A DNA stretch of 64,000 nucleotides from Sphingopyxis macrogoltabida (GCF_001314325.1 NZ_CP009429.1:4030501-4094500); one strand, 5' to 3'; counted from the stretch's first letter, positions 1 through 9,087 are shown. The notes: generated from the letters alone by a model not told the origin. Translations and numbers: made by a program.

Positions 1-70
1 CGGCCTCGACCGTCCGCTTCAGCCCCAGAGGCTTGCGGGTAAGGGTCGGTTTGTCCTGTTCGTCACTCAT
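1..70 (-). CDS. infB: translation initiation factor IF-2, N-terminal fragment
   Basis: Only the first 23 codons lie in the window; the gene continues past the left edge. The peptide begins MSDEQDKPTLTRKPLGLKR, which is the usual start of alphaproteobacterial IF-2, the GTPase that places initiator tRNA on the 30S subunit. It is the last gene of the rimP-nusA-ylxR-infB operon and starts 17 bp after the ylxR stop. The GTPase domain cannot be seen here, so the call rests on the N-terminus and on operon order. Confidence 0.9.
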   Translation of the reverse strand, partial: MSDEQDKPTLTRKPLGLKRTVEA

Positions 71-87
71 CGAAAACCATCATTCCT

Positions 88-858
88 TCAAAACGCGTCC
101 GAAGCGGCGGTGCCAGCAGGCGCCGTCCCTGTTTTTTCCTCGCCGGCGGGCGGCGGGGCAAGCGGATCGGAATCGCGGTTGGCCGCGTCCCTACTCCATC
201 CTGTGAAAAACTGCCAGCGGCTCAAATGCGCCAGCACCCGGTCCGCCGCGCGGGCGTCCGTAATCGCCAGATGCACCGCATTCTCGCGGCCCAATGCCAT
301 AGATAGGGTGTGCCGGTCCACCGGCAAGACCTGGCCCTCGCGGCCCGAGCCCTCGTCATCCTCGCCGACGCGCCACGCCTGCGCCAGTTTCTTGCGACCA
401 TCCTCGCCCGCGTCGCTGGCGTGGAGCAACAGCCGGACCTGTCCGCGCCGCGCCGCCTGCTCGATCTTTTCGTTGCCGCTGATCAGCGTTCCCGAGCGGG
501 ATTCAAGCCCCAGCCGGTCGAGCGTCGCGCGCCGAAGCTGTGCCTCGATCCGCTCGCCCAGATCGTCGGGGATGGTGAACTGACCCTCGTGCAGCGCACG
601 CGCTAGCCCGCCTTTCAGCTTGCCCTTCGCCTGCGCGGTTTCGAGGTCGGCGCGCGACACGCCGATCCACGCGCCGCGTCCCGGCGCCTTGCCATGCACG
701 TCGGGCGCGACGCTGCCGTCGGGGCCGAGCGCCAGACGCACGAGCTGCTCCGCCGGCGAAACCTCGCCGGTGAGGACGCAGCGCCGCTCGGGCACATGCT
801 GGCCGCGCCCCTTTGCGCGGTCGGTTTCGGTCAGCTGATCATTGCGCGGGGTCCGCAT
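88..858 (-). CDS. ylxR: YlxR (DUF448) domain RNA-binding protein
   Basis: A 256-residue protein. The N-terminal third carries the YlxR signature (RRCVLTGE, then RLALGPDG and GRGAWIGV), and the second half resembles the L7Ae-like RNA-binding fold found fused to YlxR in alphaproteobacteria. The frame stays open to 987, but the start at 858 (MRTPRNDQ) fits family members and overlaps the nusA stop by 20 bp, which suggests translational coupling. The last 30 or so residues are Pro/Ala/Gly-rich and probably disordered. It sits between nusA and infB, so an RNA or ribosome-related role is likely; the molecular role is not firmly known for the family. Confidence 0.9.
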   Translation of the reverse strand: MRTPRNDQLTETDRAKGRGQHVPERRCVLTGEVSPAEQLVRLALGPDGSVAPDVHGKAPGRGAWIGVSRADLETAQAKGKLKGGLARALHEGQFTIPDDLGERIEAQLRRATLDRLGLESRSGTLISGNEKIEQAARRGQVRLLLHASDAGEDGRKKLAQAWRVGEDDEGSGREGQVLPVDRHTLSMALGRENAVHLAITDARAADRVLAHLSRWQFFTGWSRDAANRDSDPLAPPPAGEEKTGTAPAGTAASDAF

Positions 859-2488
859 CGGCGGCCTCCCCGTTTTGCGGCTCCGCCGCGGGCCCGGCTT
901 GCGCTGCTTCGGCTGCAGGTTCGTCTTCGAACCAGTGCGCACGCGCCGCCATGATGATCTCGTTGCCCTGCTCTTCGCTGAGGCCATATTCGCCGAGCAC
1001 GCCGCCCTTGTCCTCGGCGCGTTCGCCGCGCGGCGGGCCGCGACGGTTGTCGGTGCGCTTCTTGGCGATCAGTTCGTCGGTCGCGAGGTCGGCGAGGTCG
1101 TCGAGCGTCTTGATCCCCGCCTTGCCGAGCACGACGAGCATGGCTTCGGTCAGGTGCGGAATATCGGCCAGATCGTCCTCGACCCCGAGCCCGCGGCGTT
1201 CCTGACGCGAGGCTTCCTCGCGGCGTTCGAGCGCTTCGGTCGCGCGGCTCTGCAGCTCCTGCGCCAGTTCGTCGTCAAAGCCTTCGATGCTCGCGAGTTC
1301 GTCGATACCGACATAGGCGACTTCCTCGAGTTCGCCGAAGCCTTCGGCGACGAGCAGCTGCGCGAGCGTTTCGTCGACGTCGAGTTCTTCCTGGAACATC
1401 GTCGAGCGTTCGACGAATTCGCGCTGGCGCTTCTCGCTCGCGTCGGCTTCGGTCATGATGTCGATCTGGCTGCCGGTGAGCTGGCTGGCGAGACGGACAT
1501 TCTGGCCGCGGCGACCGATGGCGAGGCTGAGCTGGTCGTCGGGAACGACGACTTCGATGCGGCTGTCGTCCTCGTCGATGACGACGCGCTGGACCGTTGC
1601 GGGCTGGAGCGCGTTGACGACGAAGGTCGCCGTGTCTTCCGACCAGGGAATGATGTCGATCTTTTCGCCCTGCATTTCCTGGACGACCGCCTGCACGCGG
1701 CTGCCCTTCATGCCGACGCAGGCGCCGACGGGATCGATGCTGCCGTCATAGCTGATGACGCCGATCTTGGCGCGCGAACCCGGGTCGCGGGCGGCCGCCT
1801 TGATCTCGATGATGCCGTCGTAGATTTCGGGCACTTCCTGCGCGAACAGCTTCTTCATGAAGTCGGGGTGCGCGCGGCTGAGGAAAATCTGCGGGCCGCG
1901 GGTTTCGCTGCGCACCGACAGGATCAAAGCGCGGACGCGGTCGCCGACGCGCATCAGTTCGCGCGGGATCTGCTGGTCGCGGCGGATGACGCCCTCGGCG
2001 CGGCCGAGGTTGACGACGATGTGGCCGAATTCGACCGACTTGACGACGCCGGTGATGATCTCGCCCGCGCGGTCCTTGAATTCCTGATACTGGCGCTCGC
2101 GGTCGGCTTCGCGGACCTTCTGGAAGATCACCTGCTTCGCCGACTGGGCGTCGATGCGGCCAAGGTCGACCGCGGGCAGCGGATCGACGATGAAGTCGCC
2201 GATCTTGGCGTCCTTCTGCAGCTTCTGGCCCGACGCGAGGTCGACCTGCTTGAAATAATCCTCGACCTGTTCGACGACCTCGACGACCCGCCACAGACGG
2301 AGGTCGCCGGTCTGGGCGTCGAGCTTGGCGCGGATGTCGTTTTCGGCGCCGTAGCGGGCGCGCGCGGCGCGCTGGATTGCTTCCTCGATCGCCTCGATGA
2401 CGATCGTCTTGTCGATCATCTTCTCGCTGGCGACCGAATTGGCAATCGCGAGGAGTTCGGCCTTGTTGGCGGAAATGGCAGTGGCCAT
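839..2488 (-). CDS. nusA: transcription termination/antitermination factor NusA
   Basis: A 549-residue NusA, the RNA polymerase-binding elongation, pausing and antitermination factor. In order it has the N-terminal polymerase-binding domain (about 1-130), an S1 domain ([14 protein letters not shown] region), the KH1/KH2 pair ([17 protein letters not shown] and [17 protein letters not shown]) and C-terminal acidic helix-hairpin-helix repeats ([15 protein letters not shown]). The extreme C-terminus is Ala/Glu-rich. The start overlaps the rimP stop by one base (TGATG), as expected for a coupled operon. Length and domain order are normal for the class. Confidence 0.98.
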   Translation of the reverse strand: MATAISANKAELLAIANSVASEKMIDKTIVIEAIEEAIQRAARARYGAENDIRAKLDAQTGDLRLWRVVEVVEQVEDYFKQVDLASGQKLQKDAKIGDFIVDPLPAVDLGRIDAQSAKQVIFQKVREADRERQYQEFKDRAGEIITGVVKSVEFGHIVVNLGRAEGVIRRDQQIPRELMRVGDRVRALILSVRSETRGPQIFLSRAHPDFMKKLFAQEVPEIYDGIIEIKAAARDPGSRAKIGVISYDGSIDPVGACVGMKGSRVQAVVQEMQGEKIDIIPWSEDTATFVVNALQPATVQRVVIDEDDSRIEVVVPDDQLSLAIGRRGQNVRLASQLTGSQIDIMTEADASEKRQREFVERSTMFQEELDVDETLAQLLVAEGFGELEEVAYVGIDELASIEGFDDELAQELQSRATEALERREEASRQERRGLGVEDDLADIPHLTEAMLVVLGKAGIKTLDDLADLATDELIAKKRTDNRRGPPRGERAEDKGGVLGEYGLSEEQGNEIIMAARAHWFEDEPAAEAAQAGPAAEPQNGEAADADPAQ

Positions 2489-3033
2489 CAGTCCTGTCCT
2501 TCTTCTTCCATTTCGTCGGCGCCCTCGATCGAGAGCGGGACGGTTGCGGCAATCAGTTTGTCGGTGAGGACGAGCTTTGCCGTGTCGATCGCGTCAAACG
2601 GCAAGCTGTGCTCCACCTCTTCCTTGTCCAAAATCCTGACGGTATCGCCGTCGATGCCGACGAGCTCGCCGTTGAAACGCTGACGCCCGTTCAGCTTTTC
2701 CTTGAGCGCGATCTTTGCCTCATGCCCCGCCCAGTCGGCGAAATCGGCGCGGCGCGTCAGCGGCCGGTCGATGCCGGGCGACGAGACCTCCAGCCGGTAC
2801 GCCTGGTCGATCGGGTCCTTGCCCGCTTCCTCGAGCGCGTCGAGCCGGTCCGAGATGCGGCGCGACAGGTCGGCGCAATCGTCGATCGTCAGCTGGCGCG
2901 TGTCGGGCCGTTCGGCCATCACCTGCAGCGTCGGGTCGCTCTCGCCGCCGAAAAAGGCGACGCGCACCAGCGCGAGGCCCATCGCCTCGGCTTCGGGCGC
3001 GATGATCGCATTGAGGACGCCGATATCGACCAA
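2488..3033 (-). CDS. rimP: ribosome maturation factor RimP
   Basis: RimP assists 30S subunit maturation and is the first gene of the nusA operon. The protein shows the family pattern LEVSSPGIDRPLTRRADF followed by the C-terminal SH3-like barrel (GELVGIDGDTVRILD). The frame is open to 3195, but homology begins near LVDIGVLNAIIAPEAEAMG. I therefore place the start at a TTG (3031-3033) with a GGGA box about six bases upstream, giving 181 residues. An ATG at 3066 would add 11 residues but has no visible ribosome binding site. The operon promoter should lie in 3034-3333, which it shares divergently with cpaF. Confidence 0.93.
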   Translation of the reverse strand: MVDIGVLNAIIAPEAEAMGLALVRVAFFGGESDPTLQVMAERPDTRQLTIDDCADLSRRISDRLDALEEAGKDPIDQAYRLEVSSPGIDRPLTRRADFADWAGHEAKIALKEKLNGRQRFNGELVGIDGDTVRILDKEEVEHSLPFDAIDTAKLVLTDKLIAATVPLSIEGADEMEEEGQD

Positions 3034-3333
3034 TGAAAATTCCCAAAACCATGAACCGGAAGCCATGCAGGAACGGCCGCCGCGGCCCGCGGCCCCGACG
3101 TCCCAACTGGCTAACCATGTCAAGAAGTACGCCGCATATAGGCCGATGCGCCGGAGTCGGCAAGGGGGAATGGGAGGATCGCCGTCCGGCCGCAAAGCCC
3201 TTGTGCCCGTGCGGGCGCTTCGACGTTCCGCATTAGGAGAATGTCAAAGTTTCCGGATTATTCACCCTGTCGGATTGGGGGTCCGCGTACAAATGTCGCG
3301 GTTTCCCGTATAAATAGAGGCAGGACCCACGCG

Positions 3334-4824
3334 ATGAGTGCATTCGGACGTCGACCCGGAACCGCAGGCCGCCCCGCTTTTGGCGTGGCGAAGCCGATGC
3401 AGGGCGGTGGCGGAGCAGCCGGCGGCAGCCAGTTTCCGGCGATCGAGCCGGCCGCGATGCCCGAGTCGCCGTCGGGTCCGCTGTCGCCCGAAATGGAGGC
3501 GATGGAACGGCTGAACCAGCGTTCGACCGCCGAAATGGCCGAACCCGAAAAGGCCCAGGGGTTCGAGGCTAGCGTCCACAAGATCAAGGAACAGGTGCTG
3601 CCGCGCCTGCTCGAACGCGTCGATCCCGAAGCCGCGGCGACGCTGAGCAAGGACGAGCTGACCGAGGAATTCCGCCCGATCATCCTCGAAGTGCTTGCCG
3701 AACTGCGCATCACGCTCAATCGCCGCGAACAGTTCGCGCTCGAAAAGGTGCTCGTCGACGAACTGCTCGGCTTCGGCCCGCTCGAGGAATTGCTCGCCGA
3801 TCCCGACATCAGCGACATCATGGTCAACGGCCCGTACCAGACCTATATCGAACGCAAGGGCCAGCTCGTCATCGCGCCGATCCAGTTCCGCGACGAACAG
3901 CATCTGTTCCAGATCGCACAGCGCATCTGTAACATGGTCGGCCGCCGCGTCGACCAGACGACGCCGCTTGCCGACGCCCGTCTCAAGGACGGTTCTCGTG
4001 TGAACGTGATCGTGCCACCGCTCTCCTTGCGCGGCACCGCGATCTCGATTCGTAAATTCTCGGCCAAGCCGATCACGCTCGACATGCTCTGCCAGTGGGG
4101 CGCGATGAGCCAGAAGATGTGCACCGCGCTGAAGATCGCGGGCGCGAGCCGTTTCAACATCGTCATCTCGGGCGGTACCGGTTCGGGCAAGACGACGATG
4201 CTCAACGCCCTCTCCAAGATGATCGACCCCGGCGAGCGCGTCCTGACGATCGAGGATGCCGCCGAACTTCGCCTGCAGCAGCCGCACTGGCTGCCGCTGG
4301 AAACGCGCCCCGCGAACCTCGAGGGCAATGGCGCGATCCACATGGGCGACCTCGTCAAGAACGCGCTGCGTATGCGTCCCGACCGCATCATCATGGGCGA
4401 AGTCCGTGGCTCGGAGTGTTTCGACCTCCTCGCCGCGATGAACACGGGTCACGACGGGTCGATGTGTACGCTGCACAGCAACAGCCCGCGCGAATGCCTC
4501 GGCCGTATGGAGAATATGGTGCTGATGGGCGACATCAAGATTCCGAAGGAAGCGATCTCGAAGCAGATCGCCGATTCGGTCGACATGATCGTCCAGATCA
4601 AGCGTCTGCGCGACGGGTCGCGCCGCGTCACCAACGTCACCGAGGTGATCGGCATGGAAGGCGACGTCATCGTCACCCAGGAACTGTTCAAGTTCGAATA
4701 TCTCGACGAGGACAAGGACGGCAAGATCGTCGGCGAATATCGCGCGATGGGCCTGCGCCCCTATACGCTCGAAAAGGCGCGCCAGTACGGTTTCGACCAG
4801 CCCTATCTCGAGGCGTGCCTCTAA
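3334..4824 (+). CDS. cpaF: CpaF-type secretion/pilus ATPase
   Basis: A 496-residue type II/IV secretion (GspE/VirB11 superfamily) hexameric ATPase of the CpaF type, which powers Flp/Tad pilus assembly from the cytoplasm. Visible motifs are the Walker A GGTGSGKTT (about residues 280-288), an Asp/Glu-rich Walker B region in MRPDRIIMGEVRGSE, and the His box HDGSMCTLHSNS. The open frame begins at 3241, but ATG 3334 follows an AGAGG/AGG element and gives the usual MSAFG start with a flexible Gly-rich N-terminus. No other cpa/tad gene lies in the window, so this copy is an orphan here. It is monocistronic, with the next gene convergent 4 bp away. Confidence 0.93.
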   Translation: MSAFGRRPGTAGRPAFGVAKPMQGGGGAAGGSQFPAIEPAAMPESPSGPLSPEMEAMERLNQRSTAEMAEPEKAQGFEASVHKIKEQVLPRLLERVDPEAAATLSKDELTEEFRPIILEVLAELRITLNRREQFALEKVLVDELLGFGPLEELLADPDISDIMVNGPYQTYIERKGQLVIAPIQFRDEQHLFQIAQRICNMVGRRVDQTTPLADARLKDGSRVNVIVPPLSLRGTAISIRKFSAKPITLDMLCQWGAMSQKMCTALKIAGASRFNIVISGGTGSGKTTMLNALSKMIDPGERVLTIEDAAELRLQQPHWLPLETRPANLEGNGAIHMGDLVKNALRMRPDRIIMGEVRGSECFDLLAAMNTGHDGSMCTLHSNSPRECLGRMENMVLMGDIKIPKEAISKQIADSVDMIVQIKRLRDGSRRVTNVTEVIGMEGDVIVTQELFKFEYLDEDKDGKIVGEYRAMGLRPYTLEKARQYGFDQPYLEACL

Positions 4825-4828
4825 GGGC

Positions 4829-5815
4829 TCAGTCGCGAAACGCTTTGCCGGCGAGGTCGGGAAAGACCTTGCCGACCTTGCCGAGCAGATAATCGCCATA
4901 GGTGCCGCTGGCCGCATGGACGTCGACATCGTCCCAGCGCGGCAGGCTGCGCGCCGTAGCCGCGATCGGCAGCGGATCGACCGGCGCGGCAAAATCGGGA
5001 TCATAGAATAAAGGCCAGGACAGCCGGTCGCGTCCCGATGCGTTGATCACGCGGTGCGGCGCCGAGCGGAAGCGGCCGCGCGTCAGCCGTTCGAACATGT
5101 CGCCGATATTGACGACCAGCATCCGTCCTTGCGGCGGCACGGCAATCCAGTCGCCGTTCGCGGCGCGCACTTCCAGCCCGCCATGGCCGTCCTGCCCGAG
5201 CAGCGTGAGCAAGCCGTAATCGCTATGCTCGCCAACCCCGAACCGGCCGGGCGCGCCGTCCGGAGGATAGTGGAAGATACGAAAAAGCAGGGTGGGCCGC
5301 CGCGTCATGCCCGCCGCGAAATGCTCCGCGGGCAGGCCGAGCGCGAGCGCCATGCCGCGCATCAGCGCCTCGGCGGCAGCGACCGCCGCGTCCAGATAGT
5401 CGCCCACCGCTTGCCGCAGTTCGGGGACCGCGCGCGGCCAGAGGTTGGCGCCGTGCAGCGGCCAGCCGGCAACCACCCGCGGGTCGTCGGCGGCCAGATC
5501 CTCGCCGAGATAAAGCCCCTCCTTGCGGTCGGGGAGGCCCGAGGTCAGCTCGCCGCCGAGCGGGAACCAGCCGCGCCATGCGATGCCGCCATGCGCCATC
5601 GCGATTTCGGCCTTCTCTTTGTCGGACAACGCAAAGAAACGATGGCTCGCCGTTTCGAGCCGCGCGACGAGGCTGTCGGCGATGCCATGTCCATCGGCGT
5701 AGAAGAAACCGAATTCGGCGCTCGCCGCGCCGATCGCCGCGGCCGTGCGCTCCACCATCTCCGCATCGTCCATCGCGCGCAGCGGCGCGATATCGATGAC
5801 GGGAAGCGTCGTCAC
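4829..5815 (-). CDS. isopenicillin N synthase-like 2OG-Fe(II) oxygenase
   Basis: A 328-residue non-haem iron dioxygenase of the isopenicillin-N-synthase/plant 2OG oxygenase superfamily. The N-terminal DIOX_N region begins LPVIDIAPL. The Fe ligands are visible as HSD (about residues 197-199) and the His of SAPHRVIN (about 253), and the 2-oxoglutarate-binding Arg is in GRDRLSWP. The substrate cannot be told. There is no good ATG before the conserved LPVIDIAP, so GTG at 5815 is chosen; it lies 11-13 bases inside the stop region of the upstream small gene, consistent with coupling. The gene ends 4 bp from the convergent cpaF stop. Confidence 0.88.
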   Translation of the reverse strand: MTTLPVIDIAPLRAMDDAEMVERTAAAIGAASAEFGFFYADGHGIADSLVARLETASHRFFALSDKEKAEIAMAHGGIAWRGWFPLGGELTSGLPDRKEGLYLGEDLAADDPRVVAGWPLHGANLWPRAVPELRQAVGDYLDAAVAAAEALMRGMALALGLPAEHFAAGMTRRPTLLFRIFHYPPDGAPGRFGVGEHSDYGLLTLLGQDGHGGLEVRAANGDWIAVPPQGRMLVVNIGDMFERLTRGRFRSAPHRVINASGRDRLSWPLFYDPDFAAPVDPLPIAATARSLPRWDDVDVHAASGTYGDYLLGKVGKVFPDLAGKAFRD

Positions 5816-5825
5816 CGGCGCCGCA

Positions 5826-6011
5826 TCACTGGTGCAGCCAGAGCGCGGTCGAGAGCAGCGCCACCATCGCCGACAGCATCGCGATCCCGCGCCACGGCAT
5901 GAATCCGACCTTGTCGACGTCGCGGCGGTTGCGGCGGCGCCAGTCGGCGACCTCGGCGAAACCGAACATCGCGGCGGCGCCGATGCCGAGCGAGAGCATG
6001 GATACTTGCAT
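5826..6011 (-). CDS. small two-helix membrane protein
   Basis: A 61-residue open frame that is very likely real. It has a hydrophobic N-terminal segment ([11 protein letters not shown]), a polar basic centre ([11 protein letters not shown]) and a C-terminal hydrophobic helix ([17 protein letters not shown]), so it probably spans the membrane twice with the basic loop inside. It directly precedes the oxygenase on the same strand, and the oxygenase GTG start falls about 11 bp past its stop. It starts 55 bp from the divergent methyltransferase-like gene. I do not recognise a family. Confidence 0.6.
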   Translation of the reverse strand: MQVSMLSLGIGAAAMFGFAEVADWRRRNRRDVDKVGFMPWRGIAMLSAMVALLSTALWLHQ

Positions 6012-6066
6012 TGCCGCGCATCCCTACGCAAACAGGGGCATTCCCCCCAAGAGAGAGGTTGCCCAT

Positions 6067-6915
6067 ATGCGTTCCCTGTTGCTGGTTGCAAGTGCCGCCA
6101 TCGCCCTTTCGGGTCCCGCCGCCTTCGCACAGGACGGCCATGCCGGTCACGACGCGCACGCCGCCCACCAAAGCGCCGATGCCGACGGCACGGCGATTGC
6201 CGCCGCGGTCGCCGCTTCGACCCGCAGCCCCGCCAACACCGCGCGCGACCCATATCGCCACCCCGCCGAGACGCTCGCTTTCTTCGGGGTCAAGCCGGGC
6301 GACACGATCGTCGAACTGTGGCCCGGCGGCGGCTGGTACACCGAAATCCTCGCCCCGCTGACCAAGGCCGGCGGCGGCACGCTCTATGTCGCGGCGCCGT
6401 GGGAAAAAGGGCTGAACAGGATCAAGGAAAAGCAGGCGGCGGACGCCGCGACCTATGGCGCCGTCAAGCTCGCCGAATTCCCGGGCACCGGCGCGGGCGA
6501 CAAGGTTCCCGACGGCGGCGCCGACGTCGTGCTGACCTTCCGCAACGTCCACAACTGGCGCTTCGGCGGCGCCGACAAGACGGCGGATGCGTTCAAGCAG
6601 ATCTTTGCGATGCTGAAGCCCGGCGGCACGCTCGGCGTCGTCGAGCACCGGCTGCCCGAGGAGATGGCTTCGGCGCTCGAGGAAAAGAGCGGCTATATGA
6701 AGCGCTCTTCGGTCGTCGGTTTCGCTGAGGCGGCGGGCTTCAAGCTCGTCGGCGAGAGCGATATCAACGCCAACCCCAAGGACACGCACGATTATGAAAA
6801 GGGCGTGTGGACGCTGCCGCCGAACCTGACCGAAGGCGACAAGGACCGCGAGAAATATCTGGCGATCGGCGAGTCGGACCGGATGACGCTGAAATTCGTG
6901 AAGCCAGCAAGCTGA
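6067..6915 (+). CDS. exported class I methyltransferase-like protein
   Basis: A 282-residue protein with a cleavable signal peptide (hydrophobic [18 protein letters not shown], probable cleavage after AFA) followed by a His-rich linker. The mature part has a Rossmann SAM-binding pattern: [16 protein letters not shown] as motif I, LYVAAP, and [13 protein letters not shown] as the post-motif region. Proteins of this type are annotated as class I SAM-dependent methyltransferases but are predicted to be periplasmic, where SAM should be scarce, so the activity is open. ATG 6067 is chosen because it begins the signal peptide; 56 further in-frame codons upstream lack any signal. The stop overlaps the presumed aat start. 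Confidence 0.85.
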   Translation: MRSLLLVASAAIALSGPAAFAQDGHAGHDAHAAHQSADADGTAIAAAVAASTRSPANTARDPYRHPAETLAFFGVKPGDTIVELWPGGGWYTEILAPLTKAGGGTLYVAAPWEKGLNRIKEKQAADAATYGAVKLAEFPGTGAGDKVPDGGADVVLTFRNVHNWRFGGADKTADAFKQIFAMLKPGGTLGVVEHRLPEEMASALEEKSGYMKRSSVVGFAEAAGFKLVGESDINANPKDTHDYEKGVWTLPPNLTEGDKDREKYLAIGESDRMTLKFVKPAS

Positions 6916-7685
6916 AGCATATAGAGACCATCGACCCCGCGCTGCTGCTGAGCGCCTATGCGCAGGGGCTTTTCCCGATGGCCGACGGGGCGGACGACCC
7001 GTCGGTCCATTGGGTCGAACCACGGCTGCGCGCGATCCTGCCGCTCGACGGCTTTCACCTGTCGCGCAGCCTGAAGAAGGTCATCGTCTCCGACCGCTTT
7101 CGCGTCACCACCGACACCGCCTTTGCCGAGATGATGGCGCTGTGCGCCGAGTCTGCCGACGACCGCCCGACGACGTGGATCAACCCGGTCATCAAGGCGA
7201 GTTACGAGCGCCTGTTCCGGCTCGGCCATGCGCACAGCGTCGAGGTGTGGCTGGACGGCGCGCTGGCCGGCGGACTCTATGGCGTTTCACTCGGGCGCGC
7301 CTTTTTCGGCGAATCGATGGTCAGCCGGGCGCGCGACGCGTCGAAGGTCGCGCTGGCGCATCTCGTCGCGCGGCTGCGCGCCGGGGGGTGGCAGTTGCTC
7401 GATTGCCAGTTCATCACGCCGCACCTCGCCAGCCTCGGGGCGATCGAAATTCCCCAGCGCGATTATCTGGCGCGGCTTTACTCGGTATTGTCGGAAGGTG
7501 CCGGCGGGGCCTTGGGTGCCGGCGCGGGCGCTGCGGCGGGTGCCGGGCTTCCCTCGCCGCCGTTCGTCGCCGGCGACTGGGGGGCGCTCGACGCCTTGGG
7601 CGCGGCGGCGCCGGACGCGGCTTTCGGCGCCGAACGCGCGACCGGCTCGCCGCCCGGATATGTCATCGCGCAGCTTTTGACATAA
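6912..7685 (+). CDS. aat: leucyl/phenylalanyl-tRNA--protein transferase
   Basis: Aat adds Leu or Phe to N-terminal basic residues, creating N-degrons for ClpAP. Family landmarks are AYAQGLFPMAD, WVEPRLRAILPL, HAHSVEVW, FGESMVSRARDASKVAL and LLDCQFITPHLASLGAIEIPQRDYL. Homology begins at IDPALLLSAYAQG. The only start near it is a CTG at 6912 (CTGA overlap with the preceding stop); the next upstream ATG, at 6807, would add 35 residues read out of the methyltransferase frame. With CTG the protein has 257 residues. Its C-terminus (GDWGALDALG, then SPPGYVIAQLLT) looks conserved but is preceded by a Gly/Ala-rich insert and is antisense to the DUF2155 gene. Confidence 0.92.
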   Translation: MKHIETIDPALLLSAYAQGLFPMADGADDPSVHWVEPRLRAILPLDGFHLSRSLKKVIVSDRFRVTTDTAFAEMMALCAESADDRPTTWINPVIKASYERLFRLGHAHSVEVWLDGALAGGLYGVSLGRAFFGESMVSRARDASKVALAHLVARLRAGGWQLLDCQFITPHLASLGAIEIPQRDYLARLYSVLSEGAGGALGAGAGAAAGAGLPSPPFVAGDWGALDALGAAAPDAAFGAERATGSPPGYVIAQLLT

Positions 7686-8146
7686 ACGTCATAGATCGGA
7701 TGCTCGATCACGTTGCGGTCGGGCCGTTCCTTGAACAGCCAGCCCGAAAAGACGCGATACCATTTGTCGTCGCGCTGGTCCTGCACGGTCAATTGCACGA
7801 AGGCACCGGTTTCGGGCGGGTCTTCCCATGGCGCGGTCTGTTCGCACGCGCGCAGGCGGACGATCGCGCGGCCGACGCGCGCCGAATCGCCGGGCTTCAT
7901 CTCGAGATCGCGGACCAGCCCGTTGCGCTTGTTGAGCAGGCCGAGCACCGCGACGCGATCGGCCATCGGGGTTGCGCCCTCGATGCCGCCGACTTCCTGC
8001 GGCACGCGTTCCGATTTGGCGATCTGCGGCGCCTTGTCGGTACCGCCCGTTTTCGTGGCGGGTGATCGGTCGCAAGCTGCGAGCGACATGGCGGCAACAA
8101 TCGCCAGCCCCGCCGCACTGGTCAGCCTCGTCACGCCGGCGCTCAC
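7478..8146 (-). CDS. DUF2155 domain lipoprotein
   Basis: About 222 residues. A lipoprotein-type signal ends in SLAAC (lipobox Cys), followed by a short linker and the DUF2155 domain (RVAVLGLLNKRNGLVRDLEMKPG, then EDPPETGAFVQLTV, FSGWLFKERP, and YDVYVKSC). The final 60 residues are a Pro/Ala-rich tail (APAPAPKAPPAP), probably disordered. The start is GTG at 8146, overlapping the NDUFA12 gene stop (GTGA); an in-frame GTG at 8134 is possible. Function is not established, but the gene repeatedly sits beside the NDUFA12 gene in alphaproteobacteria. Its 3' 208 bp are antisense to aat. Confidence 0.88.
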   Translation of the reverse strand: MSAGVTRLTSAAGLAIVAAMSLAACDRSPATKTGGTDKAPQIAKSERVPQEVGGIEGATPMADRVAVLGLLNKRNGLVRDLEMKPGDSARVGRAIVRLRACEQTAPWEDPPETGAFVQLTVQDQRDDKWYRVFSGWLFKERPDRNVIEHPIYDVYVKSCAMTYPGGEPVARSAPKAASGAAAPKASSAPQSPATNGGEGSPAPAAAPAPAPKAPPAPSDNTE

Positions 8147-8529
8147 TCGGCGCCGGGCCGCCAGGCCTCGTAATCGCCCGTCGCGGCGGCGCGATGCCCG
8201 CCGCGTTCGAGCGCGCCCGCCGGGCGATAGGCGCCGGTGCTGCCGGTAAGATTGGCGGTCGGCTCCCTTTCCCACGCACGCGGCGCGGGAAGGACATCGG
8301 CGGGAAGCTCCTCGAAAGTGCCGTGCAGCCAGCCGTGCCATTCGGGGGGGACGCGGCTCGCGTCGTTCGATCCGTTATAGATCACCCAGCGGCGGCCGCC
8401 CTTCTTGGCGCGGAAATAACGGTTGCCGAGGCTGTCCTCGCCTACCTTCTCGCCGGTGCTCCAGCTGTTCAGCAGCGTGCCGACGGTCGCGCCGTCCCAC
8501 CAGGTGAAAATCTTGCCCAAAATGCTCAT
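8143..8529 (-). CDS. NADH:ubiquinone oxidoreductase NDUFA12-like subunit
   Basis: A 128-residue homologue of the mitochondrial complex I accessory subunit NDUFA12 (B17.2), which alphaproteobacterial complex I also carries on its peripheral arm. The recognisable core is KIFTWWDGATVGT, the repeated G-E-D-x-x-GNRYFRAK pattern, and RRWVIYNG, DASRVPPEWHGWLHG. The open frame extends to 8574, but ATG 8529 (MSILGKIF) matches the family start. It is followed at once by the DUF2155 gene (overlapping stop/start) and preceded by DUF192, so the four minus-strand genes from recX form one cluster. Confidence 0.93.
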   Translation of the reverse strand: MSILGKIFTWWDGATVGTLLNSWSTGEKVGEDSLGNRYFRAKKGGRRWVIYNGSNDASRVPPEWHGWLHGTFEELPADVLPAPRAWEREPTANLTGSTGAYRPAGALERGGHRAAATGDYEAWRPGAE

Positions 8530-8590
8530 GGCTGCGGCGTTTACAGCCAAGCTGGCGCAATCCGCAAGCCGCAAACCGCCCGCCGCACCG

Positions 8591-9052
8591 CTATTTCTTG
8601 TCGTCCCATGTCACCCTGGCGTTCTCGTCGAGGCCAAGCTCGGCCGCCGTGCCCCCCGCCAGTTCGAGCACCGCCGCCACCTCGCCGCCGCTGGCGACGG
8701 GTTCGAGCGATTCGGGGATGGTGTTTTCGGCGATCCGGTCGATGCTGCCGTCGGCGCGGACGAAGATCATGTCGAGCGGGATCAGCGTATTCTTCATCCA
8801 GAAGCTCGCGATGCGCGGTTTTTCGAACGGGAAGAGCATGCCGCCGCCCGCCGGCAGGCTGGTGCGGAACATCAGCCCCTGCTGCTGCTCTTCGGCGGTG
8901 CGCGCCACTTCGACGTTGAATTTATGCACTTTTTCGCCCGCTGCGATGGTCAGCGGGATGGTCGCGGCTTGTTCCGCCCCGTTGCCGTGCGAGCTGCACG
9001 CTGCCATCGGCAAGACGAACGACAGGGCAAGGGCGGCAAGCACGGCACGCAT
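8591..9052 (-). CDS. DUF192 family exported protein
   Basis: 153 residues with a lipoprotein-type signal (LPMAACSS; Cys of the lipobox) and a single DUF192 domain, recognisable by FNVEVARTAEEQQQGLMFRTSLP, the MLFPF motif and FWMKNTLIPLDMIFV. It should be anchored in the periplasm. The family is widespread in proteobacteria and its biochemical role is unknown. ATG 9052 is the only start that places the signal at the N-terminus. It lies between recX and the NDUFA12 gene on the same strand with gaps of 35 and 61 bp. Confidence 0.9.
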   Translation of the reverse strand: MRAVLAALALSFVLPMAACSSHGNGAEQAATIPLTIAAGEKVHKFNVEVARTAEEQQQGLMFRTSLPAGGGMLFPFEKPRIASFWMKNTLIPLDMIFVRADGSIDRIAENTIPESLEPVASGGEVAAVLELAGGTAAELGLDENARVTWDDKK

Positions 9053-9087
9053 CGGCAAGATCCTTTCGCCGGAAATGATGTCCCGGC

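Noticed and set aside
842..2683. 613-codon open frame on the plus strand opposite nusA and rimP
   Set aside because: It mirrors the GC-rich third positions of nusA; its composition (Asp/Leu/Ala/Arg repeats) is typical of an antisense shadow and it has no recognisable domain.
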